A program made the position numbers and the translations under genes. From Clostridia bacterium (GTDB taxonomy: Bacteria; UBA6262; WVXT01; JAUXBS01), in NCBI GenBank assembly GCA_030618495.1, contig JAUXDE010000040.1, positions 1-14,179 on the forward strand: a stretch of DNA of 14,179 bases. Direction: 5' to 3'. Shown here in pieces: positions 7,422 to 14,179 of this stretch. Under the pieces are notes generated by a model that saw only the letters and a list, made by a program, of their open reading frames with translations, had not been told where the DNA came from and searched no databases. The number at the start of each line of letters is the position of its first letter. The stretch's first letter is position 1.

Positions 7422-8057
7422 TTAATCGATTTTATTCTTTATGATACTTGCTTTGTCCCGCAGGTCCTGGAGCCACTTCTCCTTGTGCTTCTCCACCTTA
7501 TTCCTGTATATCTGCTCTCCCAGAAGCTTATGGACCTCTTCCTTGTTTTCCTTGTAAAACTTCTCTATTTCCTTCTCGGTCGGTTGAACAACCTCACTCA
7601 TGACCACCTGTTCATACAGCTTATTGGCAACCAGCTGTTTCTTCACATCCGCCCTGAGTTCATCTACTTTCATGCCTTTACTTATCACTTCTTTTTCAAA
7701 TTCCTCTTTCGACGGGAACCCTGCCATAAGCCTTTCCATGCCGCCTTCAATTTGTTTGTTGGTAACATGTATCTTTTTATTCTCCGCTTCCTGAAGTATC
7801 AGTTTTTCATTTATCATCTCGTCAAGAACCTGGTCCTTCAGTTCTTCCATCTCGGAGTCGTCCAGTTCCTTCGGGATTTCCTTCAACAGCCTGTTAAGTT
7901 TATCCTCGTACTCGCTTTTCAGGATAATCTCCCCGTTAATAGTTGCCACTGTCTTATTGAATATCTTCGCAGAAAGGTCCTTCCCGGCCGATAAAACCAG
8001 CGCAATGCTGAAAACAAGTACCAGGGACAAAATGGTCAGTTTATTGCTTTTTTTCAT
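7422..8057 (-). CDS. SurA-like periplasmic chaperone lacking parvulin domains
   Basis: This 211-residue protein has an N-terminal signal peptide (hydrophobic stretch about 7-24, possible cleavage near LSA at 28-30). KTVATINGEIILKSEYEDKL (35-54) is the usual beginning of the SurA N-terminal domain, followed by helices through about residue 172 with DQVLDEMINEKLILQEA (75-91). After EIEKFYKENKEE (163-174) the sequence passes directly to a C-terminal helix (about 175-211, KHKEKWLQDLRDKASI) that resembles the final segment of SurA. The one or two PPIase (parvulin) domains that normally lie between these parts are missing. The chaperone module of SurA holds unfolded outer-membrane proteins, so a holdase role is likely and prolyl isomerase activity is not expected. 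It overlaps the parvulin gene by 17 bp; GGAGAGGG precedes the ATG. No frameshift signs were seen. Confidence 0.8.
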   Translation of the reverse strand: MKKSNKLTILSLVLVFSIALVLSAGKDLSAKIFNKTVATINGEIILKSEYEDKLNRLLKEIPKELDDSEMEELKDQVLDEMINEKLILQEAENKKIHVTNKQIEGGMERLMAGFPSKEEFEKEVISKGMKVDELRADVKKQLVANKLYEQVVMSEVVQPTEKEIEKFYKENKEEVHKLLGEQIYRNKVEKHKEKWLQDLRDKASIIKNKID

Positions 8058-8946
8058 TTCCCTCTCCTTTTTGTTTTTTTTCTTCCTTCACGATCGCTTC
8101 CGTATCAATAACAACCATACTTTCAAGCAGTTCTTCATCAACGTCAACCCTTAATTCGCGTTTATACTGTTCCATTAGCTTGTTGTACTTACTCCTCTGA
8201 ATCAATTTGCTTATTTCATCCTTCGCTTCAGTTACGCTCTTTCCCCCGGTCTTCTTCCTGCCGGTTAACTTCACTATATGATAACCAAACTGCGTTTTGA
8301 TTATGTCAGTTATATCACCTATATCCTCTAAATTAAATACTGCCTGTTCAAATTCAGGAACCATGTCTCCCCTGCTGAAAAAACCCAGGTCACCGTCCCT
8401 GGCGGCCGTCATTGAATCTATGGAATACTTTTTGGCAAGGTCTCTGAACTTTTCCCCGCCCTTTAATTTTTTCATAACCTCCTCAGCATCCTGCCTGGTT
8501 GACAGCAGGATGTGACTCGTCTTCACCTGTTCCGGGTTAAGGAATTCCTCCTTCTGGTCCTCATAGTAGTCATTAATCTCTTTTTCGGTGACAGAAATGT
8601 GTTTCTGCCTTAACTCTTCCATCATGAAGCTTATAAGCACCTGGTCTTTCATTTCCCTGATTCTCTGGTTGTATTCCTTTCTCTTATGTAACTCCTCTTT
8701 TCTTGCCTGAATAACAAGAACCTTCTCCTCTATTAGCCCTTCCAGGTACTGCCTTTTTCCCCCAGAAGTTGACAGGAACCCCTGGTAATACGGATTCTGG
8801 GAAACCTTCAATAGCTCCTCCTGGAAACTTTTCAGGGTAATCCTTCCCCCCTTTATCCGGACAAGCGCTTCTTCCCTTTTACCGCAACCGGCGGTAAACA
8901 CAACAATCAAAACAGCGATTAACGGTAGTTTACTTGTTTTTTTCAC
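8041..8946 (-). CDS. Parvulin-type peptidyl-prolyl isomerase lipoprotein (PpiC/PrsA/SurA-like)
   Basis: This 301-residue protein has a signal sequence ending in lipobox FTAGC (17-21), so Cys21 is probably lipidated and the protein membrane-anchored, facing the periplasm. Residues 25-130 form a SurA-N-like helical chaperone domain. Residues about 140-232 form one parvulin domain, with VKTSHILLS (141-149), DGDLGFFSRGDMVPEFE (184-200) and FGYHIVKL (220-227). The C-terminal tail is highly charged (287-301). The start codon is GTG at 8946 with AAGGAG seven bases upstream. A clear promoter lies just upstream in the end of mfd. It is translationally coupled to the downstream parvulin-less SurA-like gene, so the two may divide the isomerase and holdase tasks of SurA. 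Confidence 0.92.
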   Translation of the reverse strand: MKKTSKLPLIAVLIVVFTAGCGKREEALVRIKGGRITLKSFQEELLKVSQNPYYQGFLSTSGGKRQYLEGLIEEKVLVIQARKEELHKRKEYNQRIREMKDQVLISFMMEELRQKHISVTEKEINDYYEDQKEEFLNPEQVKTSHILLSTRQDAEEVMKKLKGGEKFRDLAKKYSIDSMTAARDGDLGFFSRGDMVPEFEQAVFNLEDIGDITDIIKTQFGYHIVKLTGRKKTGGKSVTEAKDEISKLIQRSKYNKLMEQYKRELRVDVDEELLESMVVIDTEAIVKEEKKQKGEGNEKKQ

Positions 8947-8991
8947 TTATAACTCCTTAATCTTCGTATTTATCAAATATATAATATTATA

Positions 8992-9003
8992 AATCAGCTG
9001 ATT
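8992..9003. promoter_or_regulatory. 12-bp palindrome at the expected transcription start
   Basis: AATCAGCTGATT is a perfect palindrome starting near the predicted +1 of the parvulin promoter. A second perfect 12-bp A/T palindrome (8980-8991) abuts it. Either could be an operator for an envelope-stress or other regulator, or could simply form a 5' hairpin in the mRNA. No regulator is recognised from the sequence. Confidence 0.3.
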
Positions 9004-9011
9004 CAGGGATA

Positions 9012-9040
9012 ATTATAACAAATCATGTCAGTACTTGCAA
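9012..9040 (-). promoter_or_regulatory. Sigma70-type promoter of the parvulin / SurA-like operon
   Basis: TTGCAA (9040-9035) and a perfect TATAAT (9017-9012) are 17 bp apart on the minus strand. The -35 box is made of the Leu-Gln codons four to five residues before the mfd stop. The start of transcription should fall near 9005, giving a leader of about 60 nt before the GTG. Confidence 0.65.
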
Positions 9041-12000
9041 TATATTTTTTATTTCCTTGATTCTGCTCTCATCAATAACTCCCATGCCTTTTATGACAAT
9101 ACTGAACTCATTTCCGGCGCCAAGTTTTATCAGGCAATCATCTTCCTTGCTTATCCTTGAAAACTTTTTCGGCTTTATTTTTTTATAATCAGAAAATTTT
9201 ATCACAACGGCATCGCTTTTCTGTTCAATGGTTTTAATCTCCAACAGTCTTGCCGCCTGCCTTATTTCCACGATTTCAAAAAGCATATGGCATTCCGGGG
9301 GTATTTCTCCATACCTGTCGGTAAGCTCTTCGGCAATTTCATCTATAGCTTTTCTGCCTGAAGCCAAAGACAGCCTCCTGTATATGTTTATACGCTGTAT
9401 GGACGAAGAAACATATGACATTGGGATAAAGGCGTCAACAGGCAGGTCTATTTCAACAGGACTGCGGATTCCCTCTTCCGGAACTTCCCTGCCCGTTTTC
9501 TTCTCTTCAACCGCCTGCCCCAGCAACTTGCAGTAAAGGTCAAATCCAACGTCCATTATGTGCCCGTGCTGCCTGGACCCAAGCAGGTTCCCCGCCCCGC
9601 GTATCTGCAGGTCTTTCAGGGCAATTTTGAAACCCGCGCCCAGTTCCGTATGCTGGGCGATTACCATAAGTCTCTTCCTTGCAATTTCGGATAACGGTTC
9701 CTTCCTCGGATAAAGCAGGTAACAGAAAGCCTGGTACTTGTCCCTTCCTATCCTCCCACGCAGTTGATGAAGCTGGGCCAGTCCCATTTTCTGCGCATTT
9801 GAAATGATTATGGTGTTCACGTTCGGAATATCAAGGCCTGACTCAACAATGGTCGTGGATATCAGAAGGTCGTACGACTTGCCAACAAAATCCTTCATAA
9901 TCTTTTCAAGCTCGCGGGACGGCATCTGCCCGTGGGCATGGCATATCCTGACCCCGGGAAGCATTGATTTCAGGTACTCAGCGACACTCCGGATAGTGTC
10001 CACCCGGTCATGTATATAAAAAACCTGCCCCCCCCTGTTCACTTCGTTGTTAATTGCCACCTTTACGGTATCATCATCATACTCCCCGACATAAGTTTCA
10101 ACGGGAATACGTTCAGGCGGCGGCGTATTAATCACAGAAAGGTCTTTTACCTTGCCCATTGCCATTGAAAGCGTGCGGGGTATCGGCGTTGCCGTCAGCA
10201 TCAAAATGTCAACGAGCTTTCTTAGCTGTTTCAGTTCCTCCTTGTGCCTTACGCCAAAACGGTGTTCTTCATCAATAATGACAAGCCCCAGGTCGGAAAA
10301 CTCTATATCCTTCTGCAGTATCCTGTGAGTACCTATCAGGATATCAACCTGTCCTTCCTTCAGGCTTCCGACAATATCATCCTGCTGCTTCCTGCTCCTG
10401 AACCGGGACATCATTTCAATCTTAACCGGGTAGTCCGCAAACCTCTCCACGAAGGTATTGTAATGCTGCTCGGCAAGAATGGTGGTCGGGACCAGCACGG
10501 CAACCTGCTTGCCGTCAAGCACTGCCTTCAGCGACGCCCGCATTGCCACCTCGGTCTTACCGTAACCCACATCCCCGCAGATGATACGGTCCATGGGTTT
10601 CCTGCCGGCCATGTCTCCTCCCACTTCCTTTATCGCCTTCTCCTGGGCCGGAGTCAGTTCATAAATGAACGCATCCGCAAACTCCTTTTCATAGTCAGAA
10701 TCAAGGGGGAAAGCATGTCCCGCCAACGCCTGCCTTGCAGCATGGACATCCAGCAATTGACCTGCAATGTCCATTACGGATTTCCTGGCCCTCCTCTTAG
10801 CCTGTGACCATGAAGTGCTGTCAAGCGAACTCAGTTTAGGCATGTGGCCTTCCGCGCCTATGTACTTCTGAACCAGCCTGAAATCCTCAATGGGAACATA
10901 AAGCTTGTCTGAGCCGGCATACTCCAGGACTATGTAATCCGCAAGCCTGTCCTCTATCCTCATCTGGTTTAACCCGAGGTACATTCCTATCCCGTAGCGC
11001 TCGTGCACCATGAAATCATTCATGTTGAGTTCGGACAGTTCTGTAAAATCGGCAGGCGTCTGCCTTAACTTCGGCCAGTGATGTTTTATCTTATACCTGT
11101 TGAATATCTCCGCGTCGGTCACCACAACCAGTTTCAATTGCGCCCAGACAAAACCCGTATTGAGAGAACCCGTTCTGAAATCCACTTCCGGCGCCCTTCC
11201 TCCCCCTTCACCGGCGGTTTCGTTCAGAAGTTCTATCAGCCGGGATTTCTCGGCGCTGTTGTTGCAGAAAACATGAATCCCCATTCCTTCATTTTTCCAT
11301 TCCACGAGCCGGTTAAAAAAACCGTTTATATCCGCGTTGAATGACGGCACCTGTTGTGTCCCGTAGTTTACGGAACCTTTTTGCGTCAGTACGGACAGCT
11401 CGATAAAACTGACCGAAGTTTTTGTCTTTTCCCTGATATCATCCGTTATATTCATGCCGCCGACAACCGAATGGCTGCTGATATTGTCCAGGATAACAAC
11501 CGTGTTCTCCGCAAGCCAGTCCAGTATAACGGTACCCTCTTCCCTGGAGTCGAGCCAGGGTTTTGCGGGGATAATATGCAGAGCATCCTCCGGGCCGGTT
11601 GACCTCTGGGACATTATGTCAAACCGTTTTATTTCCTCAATTTTGTCCCGCGCTAAAACCACCCTCGCGGGATTCTCAAAACCGGCGGACCAGACATCGA
11701 TTATTTGCCCCCTTACGCTGAATTCCCCCGGCCGGCTTACCATATCAACCCTCTCATACCCGGCTGAAGAAAAATCACCCATTAACCCGTCATAGTCAAC
11801 CACCTGTCCCGTATTCAGGTCAAACGAATTCCCGATGAAATTATCCATGGAACTGATTCTTGTCTGCATTGATGATATCGTGGTAAAAAGAATTGAATGA
11901 GCGGGAAACTGCGAACATAAACCGGACAGGGCTATCAACGATTGTTCCTGCAGGTCATGGGAAAACACGTAAGACCGTATTTGCTCCCCGGAACCTGCCA

Positions 12001-12289
12001 GCGCCCCGAGGTCATCCCTGAACGCTTCGGAAGCATCTTCCCTTTCAGAAACAACCATTATGGGATTTGTAATTCTCTTCCTCAGGGCAAGGACGAAAAG
12101 AGCCCTGGAGGCGCCCCATAATCCGCAAACGCGGACGTTCCTCTTCCCCTCGGATATTGAATTACAGATTTCATTGATATTGGCGTCGTCTTTCGGTAGG
12201 GAAATCATTTTACTTGTATATCCAATTCTCTTCCCCCTCTCCCCTCGGGGGAGAGGGCAGGGTGAGGGGGTAATAATATTTTGTTTCAT
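9023..12289 (-). CDS. mfd: Transcription-repair coupling factor Mfd
   Basis: Mfd is a DNA translocase that removes RNA polymerase stalled at lesions and recruits UvrA. The frame gives 1088 residues from the ATG at 12289. The degenerate UvrB-like N-terminal part covers about 40-350 (with PGEFSVRGQIIDVW, 187-200). The RNA-polymerase interaction domain covers about 420-480 (MVHERYGIGMYLG). The RecG-like motor follows: Walker A GDVGYGKTE (572-580), DEEH (673-676), TATPIPRT (699-706), HQLRGRIGRD (841-850). The TRCF C-terminal domain covers about 943-1040. The first start overlaps the response-regulator stop as ATGA, but residues 6-20 are encoded by a dispersed palindromic repeat and are not Mfd sequence. 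The ATG at 12208 (M28) fits the usual Mfd beginning better; neither has a strong ribosome site. Confidence 0.96.
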   Translation of the reverse strand: MKQNIITPSPCPLPRGERGKRIGYTSKMISLPKDDANINEICNSISEGKRNVRVCGLWGASRALFVLALRKRITNPIMVVSEREDASEAFRDDLGALAGSGEQIRSYVFSHDLQEQSLIALSGLCSQFPAHSILFTTISSMQTRISSMDNFIGNSFDLNTGQVVDYDGLMGDFSSAGYERVDMVSRPGEFSVRGQIIDVWSAGFENPARVVLARDKIEEIKRFDIMSQRSTGPEDALHIIPAKPWLDSREEGTVILDWLAENTVVILDNISSHSVVGGMNITDDIREKTKTSVSFIELSVLTQKGSVNYGTQQVPSFNADINGFFNRLVEWKNEGMGIHVFCNNSAEKSRLIELLNETAGEGGGRAPEVDFRTGSLNTGFVWAQLKLVVVTDAEIFNRYKIKHHWPKLRQTPADFTELSELNMNDFMVHERYGIGMYLGLNQMRIEDRLADYIVLEYAGSDKLYVPIEDFRLVQKYIGAEGHMPKLSSLDSTSWSQAKRRARKSVMDIAGQLLDVHAARQALAGHAFPLDSDYEKEFADAFIYELTPAQEKAIKEVGGDMAGRKPMDRIICGDVGYGKTEVAMRASLKAVLDGKQVAVLVPTTILAEQHYNTFVERFADYPVKIEMMSRFRSRKQQDDIVGSLKEGQVDILIGTHRILQKDIEFSDLGLVIIDEEHRFGVRHKEELKQLRKLVDILMLTATPIPRTLSMAMGKVKDLSVINTPPPERIPVETYVGEYDDDTVKVAINNEVNRGGQVFYIHDRVDTIRSVAEYLKSMLPGVRICHAHGQMPSRELEKIMKDFVGKSYDLLISTTIVESGLDIPNVNTIIISNAQKMGLAQLHQLRGRIGRDKYQAFCYLLYPRKEPLSEIARKRLMVIAQHTELGAGFKIALKDLQIRGAGNLLGSRQHGHIMDVGFDLYCKLLGQAVEEKKTGREVPEEGIRSPVEIDLPVDAFIPMSYVSSSIQRINIYRRLSLASGRKAIDEIAEELTDRYGEIPPECHMLFEIVEIRQAARLLEIKTIEQKSDAVVIKFSDYKKIKPKKFSRISKEDDCLIKLGAGNEFSIVIKGMGVIDESRIKEIKNILQVLT
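12231..12270. repeat. Dispersed C/G-rich palindromic repeat ('CPLPRGERG' type)
   Basis: A 10-bp perfect stem, CCCTCTCCCC (12235-12244) and GGGGAGAGGG (12248-12257) with a TCG loop, is followed by CAGGGTGAGGGGG (12258-12270). Read leftward in the mfd frame it encodes TPSPCPLPRGERGK. I recall this peptide from many small or N-terminally extended ORFs in unrelated genomes, where it marks a mobile intergenic repeat. It lacks a T-tract and is not a terminator. Outer boundaries are approximate. Confidence 0.7.
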
Positions 12290-12678
12290 TTTTTTGTGTC
12301 ATCGGCCCTTCGGGGGTCAAGCAGTATTTTTACCCTGGCTATCAGTTCCCACACGCTAAAGGGTTTTATCATGTACTCGTTTATCCCCAGTTCATACCCC
12401 TTCAACTGCGTCTCCTTGTTGTCCACGCAGGTCAGCATCAGTATAGGAAGTTTCTCATTGAGCGGATTCTCCCTTACCTTCTTGCACACCTTGAGCCCGT
12501 TCATCCCGGGCATCATCAAATCAAGGATAATTAAATCCGGTGAAGAACTTTTCAATTCATCAAGCGCTGCCATACCGTTTGATACAGCGCATACCTCGTA
12601 TCCTTCGGAGGCCAGGGCAAGCCTTATTGATTCGCAAAGCTCCTTTTCGTCATCCACCACAAGTATACGTTTTGCCAT
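12286..12678 (-). CDS. Single-domain response regulator (receiver only)
   Basis: This 130-residue CheY/Spo0F-like receiver domain has no output domain. The acidic pair is D9-D10 (VVDDE), the phosphoacceptor is D53 (ILDLMMPG), the switch residue is T83 (MLTC), and the conserved lysine is K105 (YMIKPF). AAAGGAG lies upstream of the ATG and a TATAAT promoter upstream of that. Its stop overlaps the first mfd start by four bases. No histidine kinase is in view, so its partner is encoded elsewhere. It would act through protein contacts or phosphorelay. PAS/GGDEF or other outputs are excluded by its length. Confidence 0.93.
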   Translation of the reverse strand: MAKRILVVDDEKELCESIRLALASEGYEVCAVSNGMAALDELKSSSPDLIILDLMMPGMNGLKVCKKVRENPLNEKLPILMLTCVDNKETQLKGYELGINEYMIKPFSVWELIARVKILLDPRRADDTKK

Positions 12679-12725
12679 GTCCGGCTCCTTTCATGTCCTT
12701 TTTTTGTCCGCGCCGCAATTTACTA

Positions 12726-12754
12726 ATTATAGTTGACTTTTTGCCATATTTCAA
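12726..12754 (-). promoter_or_regulatory. Leftward sigma70-type promoter for response regulator - mfd
   Basis: TTGAAA (12754-12749) and a perfect TATAAT (12731-12726) are 17 bp apart on the minus strand. Transcription would start near 12719 and give a leader of about 40 nt with the AAAGGAG site. It overlaps completely with the rightward promoter. Confidence 0.65.
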
Positions 12755-12761
12755 ATAAAAT
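12733..12761 (+). promoter_or_regulatory. Rightward sigma70-type promoter for the lipid kinase
   Basis: TTGACT (12733-12738) and TAAAAT (12756-12761) are 17 bp apart on the plus strand, each one base from consensus. Transcription would start near 12768, leaving about 35 nt before the kinase ATG, with no recognisable ribosome site in them. Confidence 0.65.
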
Positions 12762-12802
12762 GTTCATAGTAGTGTAATATTAACTGCATAAAACCAATAA
12801 AT

Positions 12803-13696
12803 ATGAATATCCTGTTATTTATAAACCCCGTGTCAAGAACCAACAAATCCTCGCTGGTAAGGGAAATCCTTGGCAGGGAAAACGATATCACCCTGTGCGA
12901 AACCGCCAAACCAAACGATCTATCCTCAATATCACAGCGCATCCGTGACGGGAAACACGACATCATCGTTTCCGTGGGCGGAGACGGTTTTCTTAACGAA
13001 GTGATTAACGGCATGCTGTTATCAGGCAACCATCTGCCCATAGGGATAATCCCCGCAGGTTCAATGAACATTTTCGCGTTAACTGCCGGCATCCCGAATG
13101 ATACCGATGAAGCATGCAGAATTATTCTTGATAAGAACACTAAAAAGGTTGACCTCGGCAGAATTGACAATGGCTCCGAATCACGCCACTTCCTGTGCTG
13201 GGCAGGCATCGGGTTTGACACTCACGTAATCCGGCTTGTCAACAGGTACAACTTTATAAAGAAGAAATTCGGCGGCATGACAGCGCATTTGATCATGGGC
13301 ATCTACGGGTTCCTCACCTATTCCGGCACAAAATGCACCGTTCAGTCGGGCGATACCGAATGCAGCGGCTGTAACCTGATAGTATCAAACATAGAATTGT
13401 ACGGAATGAATAACCTCCGGCTGGCAAAAAACGCCCAAATGGATGACGGGTACCTTCATGCCCGCTTCTTCAGGGGGGGAAAAAGAATAGACGTAATCCG
13501 TTACCTGGCGGGGCTTGCCATGGGAAAACACGAAGACCTCGGGGACGTAACCTGCATGAAGTCCCGGGAAATAAGGATAACATCGCCTGACAAACTCCCG
13601 GTCCACGCCGACGCCGAGGAACTTGAAATGGAACTGCCCGGAAAAATCGACATCCTGCCCAAAGCAATTGAAATAATAGTCCCCCGCGCCGTTTAA
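12803..13696 (+). CDS. Diacylglycerol kinase-like lipid kinase (DagK/YegS/LCB5 family)
   Basis: This 297-residue protein has a diacylglycerol kinase catalytic domain and would phosphorylate a lipid alcohol with ATP at the inner membrane face. Motifs are FINPVS (6-11), SVGGDGFLNEVINGM (57-71), IIPAGSMNIFA (82-92), KVDLGR (115-120), AGIGFDTHV (134-142) and DDGYLHARFF. In most relatives the glycine motif is GGDGT and the next is P-x-GT-x-N; here Thr is Phe (residue 63) and Ser. The GS-M-N-x-F-A form keeps the Asn. The start is the first ATG giving the family beginning MNILLFINP, but no Shine-Dalgarno sequence precedes it. Divergent from the response regulator gene. Whether the substrate is diacylglycerol, a sphingoid base or another lipid cannot be told. 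Confidence 0.92.
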   Translation: MNILLFINPVSRTNKSSLVREILGRENDITLCETAKPNDLSSISQRIRDGKHDIIVSVGGDGFLNEVINGMLLSGNHLPIGIIPAGSMNIFALTAGIPNDTDEACRIILDKNTKKVDLGRIDNGSESRHFLCWAGIGFDTHVIRLVNRYNFIKKKFGGMTAHLIMGIYGFLTYSGTKCTVQSGDTECSGCNLIVSNIELYGMNNLRLAKNAQMDDGYLHARFFRGGKRIDVIRYLAGLAMGKHEDLGDVTCMKSREIRITSPDKLPVHADAEELEMELPGKIDILPKAIEIIVPRAV

Positions 13697-13748
13697 CCCG
13701 CTCAATCAAAACGTTACCTGATAGATTAAAAACAAATGTGCGAAAAAT

Positions 13749-13815
13749 TCTTGACACTACCCAGGAAAAAACTTTAACTTCCCTCAAAAGATGTCACATG
13801 TCAAGACCTGACCCC
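13749..13815. repeat. Intergenic inverted repeat, possible relic of a REP/IS200-type element
   Basis: TCTTGACA (13749-13756) and TGTCAAGA (13799-13806) are perfect 8-bp inverted repeats 42 nt apart, and the second runs on into CCTGACCCC (to 13815). The string GTCAAGACCTGACCCC is one I associate from memory with the flanks of REP-associated or IS200-like transposase genes. No transposase is present here. The remainder of the 13697-13882 gap holds no gene, and I see no good terminator for the kinase. Confidence 0.33.
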
Positions 13816-13882
13816 ATAATTTCGTCAATACTTGTTTGGTTTTATAAATCATTCATCTCATTCATCTAATTTAATATCTATA

Positions 13883-14179
13883 TCATTGAATTCTATTACT
13901 ATAATACTCCCTCAACAAGACCAACATTAAAACATTTGGGATAAGAGAACTGTTAATTCTTAATGTCTTAAATATCAATTTCCAAAATAACACTCTATAT
14001 CTTGAAAATATGCTTGATTTTACTAGAGTTTTTATTACTATGATGATCTGAGAGAATGAAATGTAGTGTAAATAATTTATTATTTTCATTTTCGTGGGAG
14101 CAGGTTTGTAAAGTTGAATATATTTTTCAATCCTGCCATAATAATTATCTGTAATAAAAAGTCTATTTAACAACTTCCT
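13883..14179 (-). CDS. C-terminal part of a probable B12-binding radical SAM protein (5' end outside window)
   Basis: The minus-strand frame is open from the window edge to a TGA at 13885-13883, 98 codons. A TTG at 14173 could be called a start, but the frame continues to the edge, so a longer gene is likely. The sequence LLNRLFITDNYYGRIEKY, then RYRVLFWKLIFKTL and a final amphipathic helix, resembles the C-terminal DUF4070-type tail of B12-binding/radical SAM proteins (pattern L-x-x-L-x-x-x-x-Y-Y-x-R, later R-x-x-x-W-K). The catalytic CxxxCxxC part would lie outside. Composition is much more AT-rich than the rest of the window, and no ribosome site can be judged. Alternative: a decayed remnant. 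It converges with the lipid kinase gene. Confidence 0.45.
   Translation of the reverse strand, partial: RKLLNRLFITDNYYGRIEKYIQLYKPAPTKMKIINYLHYISFSQIIIVIKTLVKSSIFSRYRVLFWKLIFKTLRINSSLIPNVLMLVLLREYYSNRIQ

Noticed and set aside
7485-7994. Plus-strand open frame of 169 codons
   Set aside because: Antisense to the SurA-like gene; the hydrophobic product is the usual complement of a lysine/glutamate-rich helical protein.
10244-10807. Plus-strand open frame of 187 codons
   Set aside because: Lies opposite the Mfd motor domain with Walker A and DEEH motifs; no ribosome site or recognisable domain.
12235-12257. Strong hairpin considered as terminator between response regulator and mfd
   Set aside because: No T-tract follows on either strand and it is read through in frame; it fits a dispersed repeat better.
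12751-13221. Minus-strand open frame of 156 codons
   Set aside because: Antisense to the lipid kinase catalytic motifs and across the promoter region; no support for a gene.

Overview
The window reads as a chromosomal segment of a diderm bacterium. It carries a SurA-like periplasmic chaperone and a lipoprotein foldase, and the gene order mfd - parvulin - surA-like - pdxA - rsmA recalls the surA-pdxA-rsmA order of proteobacteria. Base composition is moderate over most of it, with two AT-rich patches: the toxin-antitoxin pair and the right-hand end. I cannot assign a phylum. Long polytopic membrane proteins with TPR tails are common in uncultured lineages such as Omnitrophota, Elusimicrobiota, Nitrospirota and deltaproteobacterial groups, but that is suggestive only.

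Layout: nearly everything is on the minus strand, so it is transcribed from right to left. From right to left: (a) at 13883-14179, the tail of a gene entering from outside, probably the C-terminus of a B12-binding radical SAM protein, in AT-rich DNA; (b) a plus-strand lipid (diacylglycerol-type) kinase at 12803-13696; (c) between it and the leftward genes, two consensus-like sigma70-type promoters in opposite directions within the same 36 bp; (d) a single-domain response regulator whose stop overlaps the first start codon of mfd, with a dispersed C/G-rich palindromic repeat read in frame as the first residues of that mfd frame; (e) a clear promoter after mfd, then a parvulin lipoprotein and a SurA-like protein that lacks a parvulin domain; (f) an intrinsic terminator only 19 nt before pdxA, which looks like an attenuator, then overlapping pdxA and rsmA; (g) a ribbon-helix-helix antitoxin and PIN-domain toxin with a strong promoter and a 25-bp palindromic operator packed against the rsmA stop; (h) two tandem genes for large membrane proteins of GT-C glycosyltransferase-like architecture with TPR tails, the second running off the left edge.

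How the genes may work together: the central block is housekeeping: transcription-coupled repair (Mfd), outer-membrane protein folding (parvulin and SurA-like), vitamin B6 synthesis (PdxA) and 16S rRNA dimethylation (RsmA). The TA pair appears to be a lower-GC insertion between rsmA and the envelope/glycosylation genes. The two TPR membrane proteins have different membrane heads but homologous, colinear TPR tails, which suggests domain shuffling or tail duplication and related jobs in surface glycosylation or polysaccharide assembly. No rRNA, tRNA, CRISPR array or complete insertion sequence was found. The most unusual items are the parvulin-less SurA, the paired TPR tails, the shared ACATTGT-centred palindromes on both sides of the TA module, the overlapping divergent promoters and the repeat-derived Mfd N-terminus.
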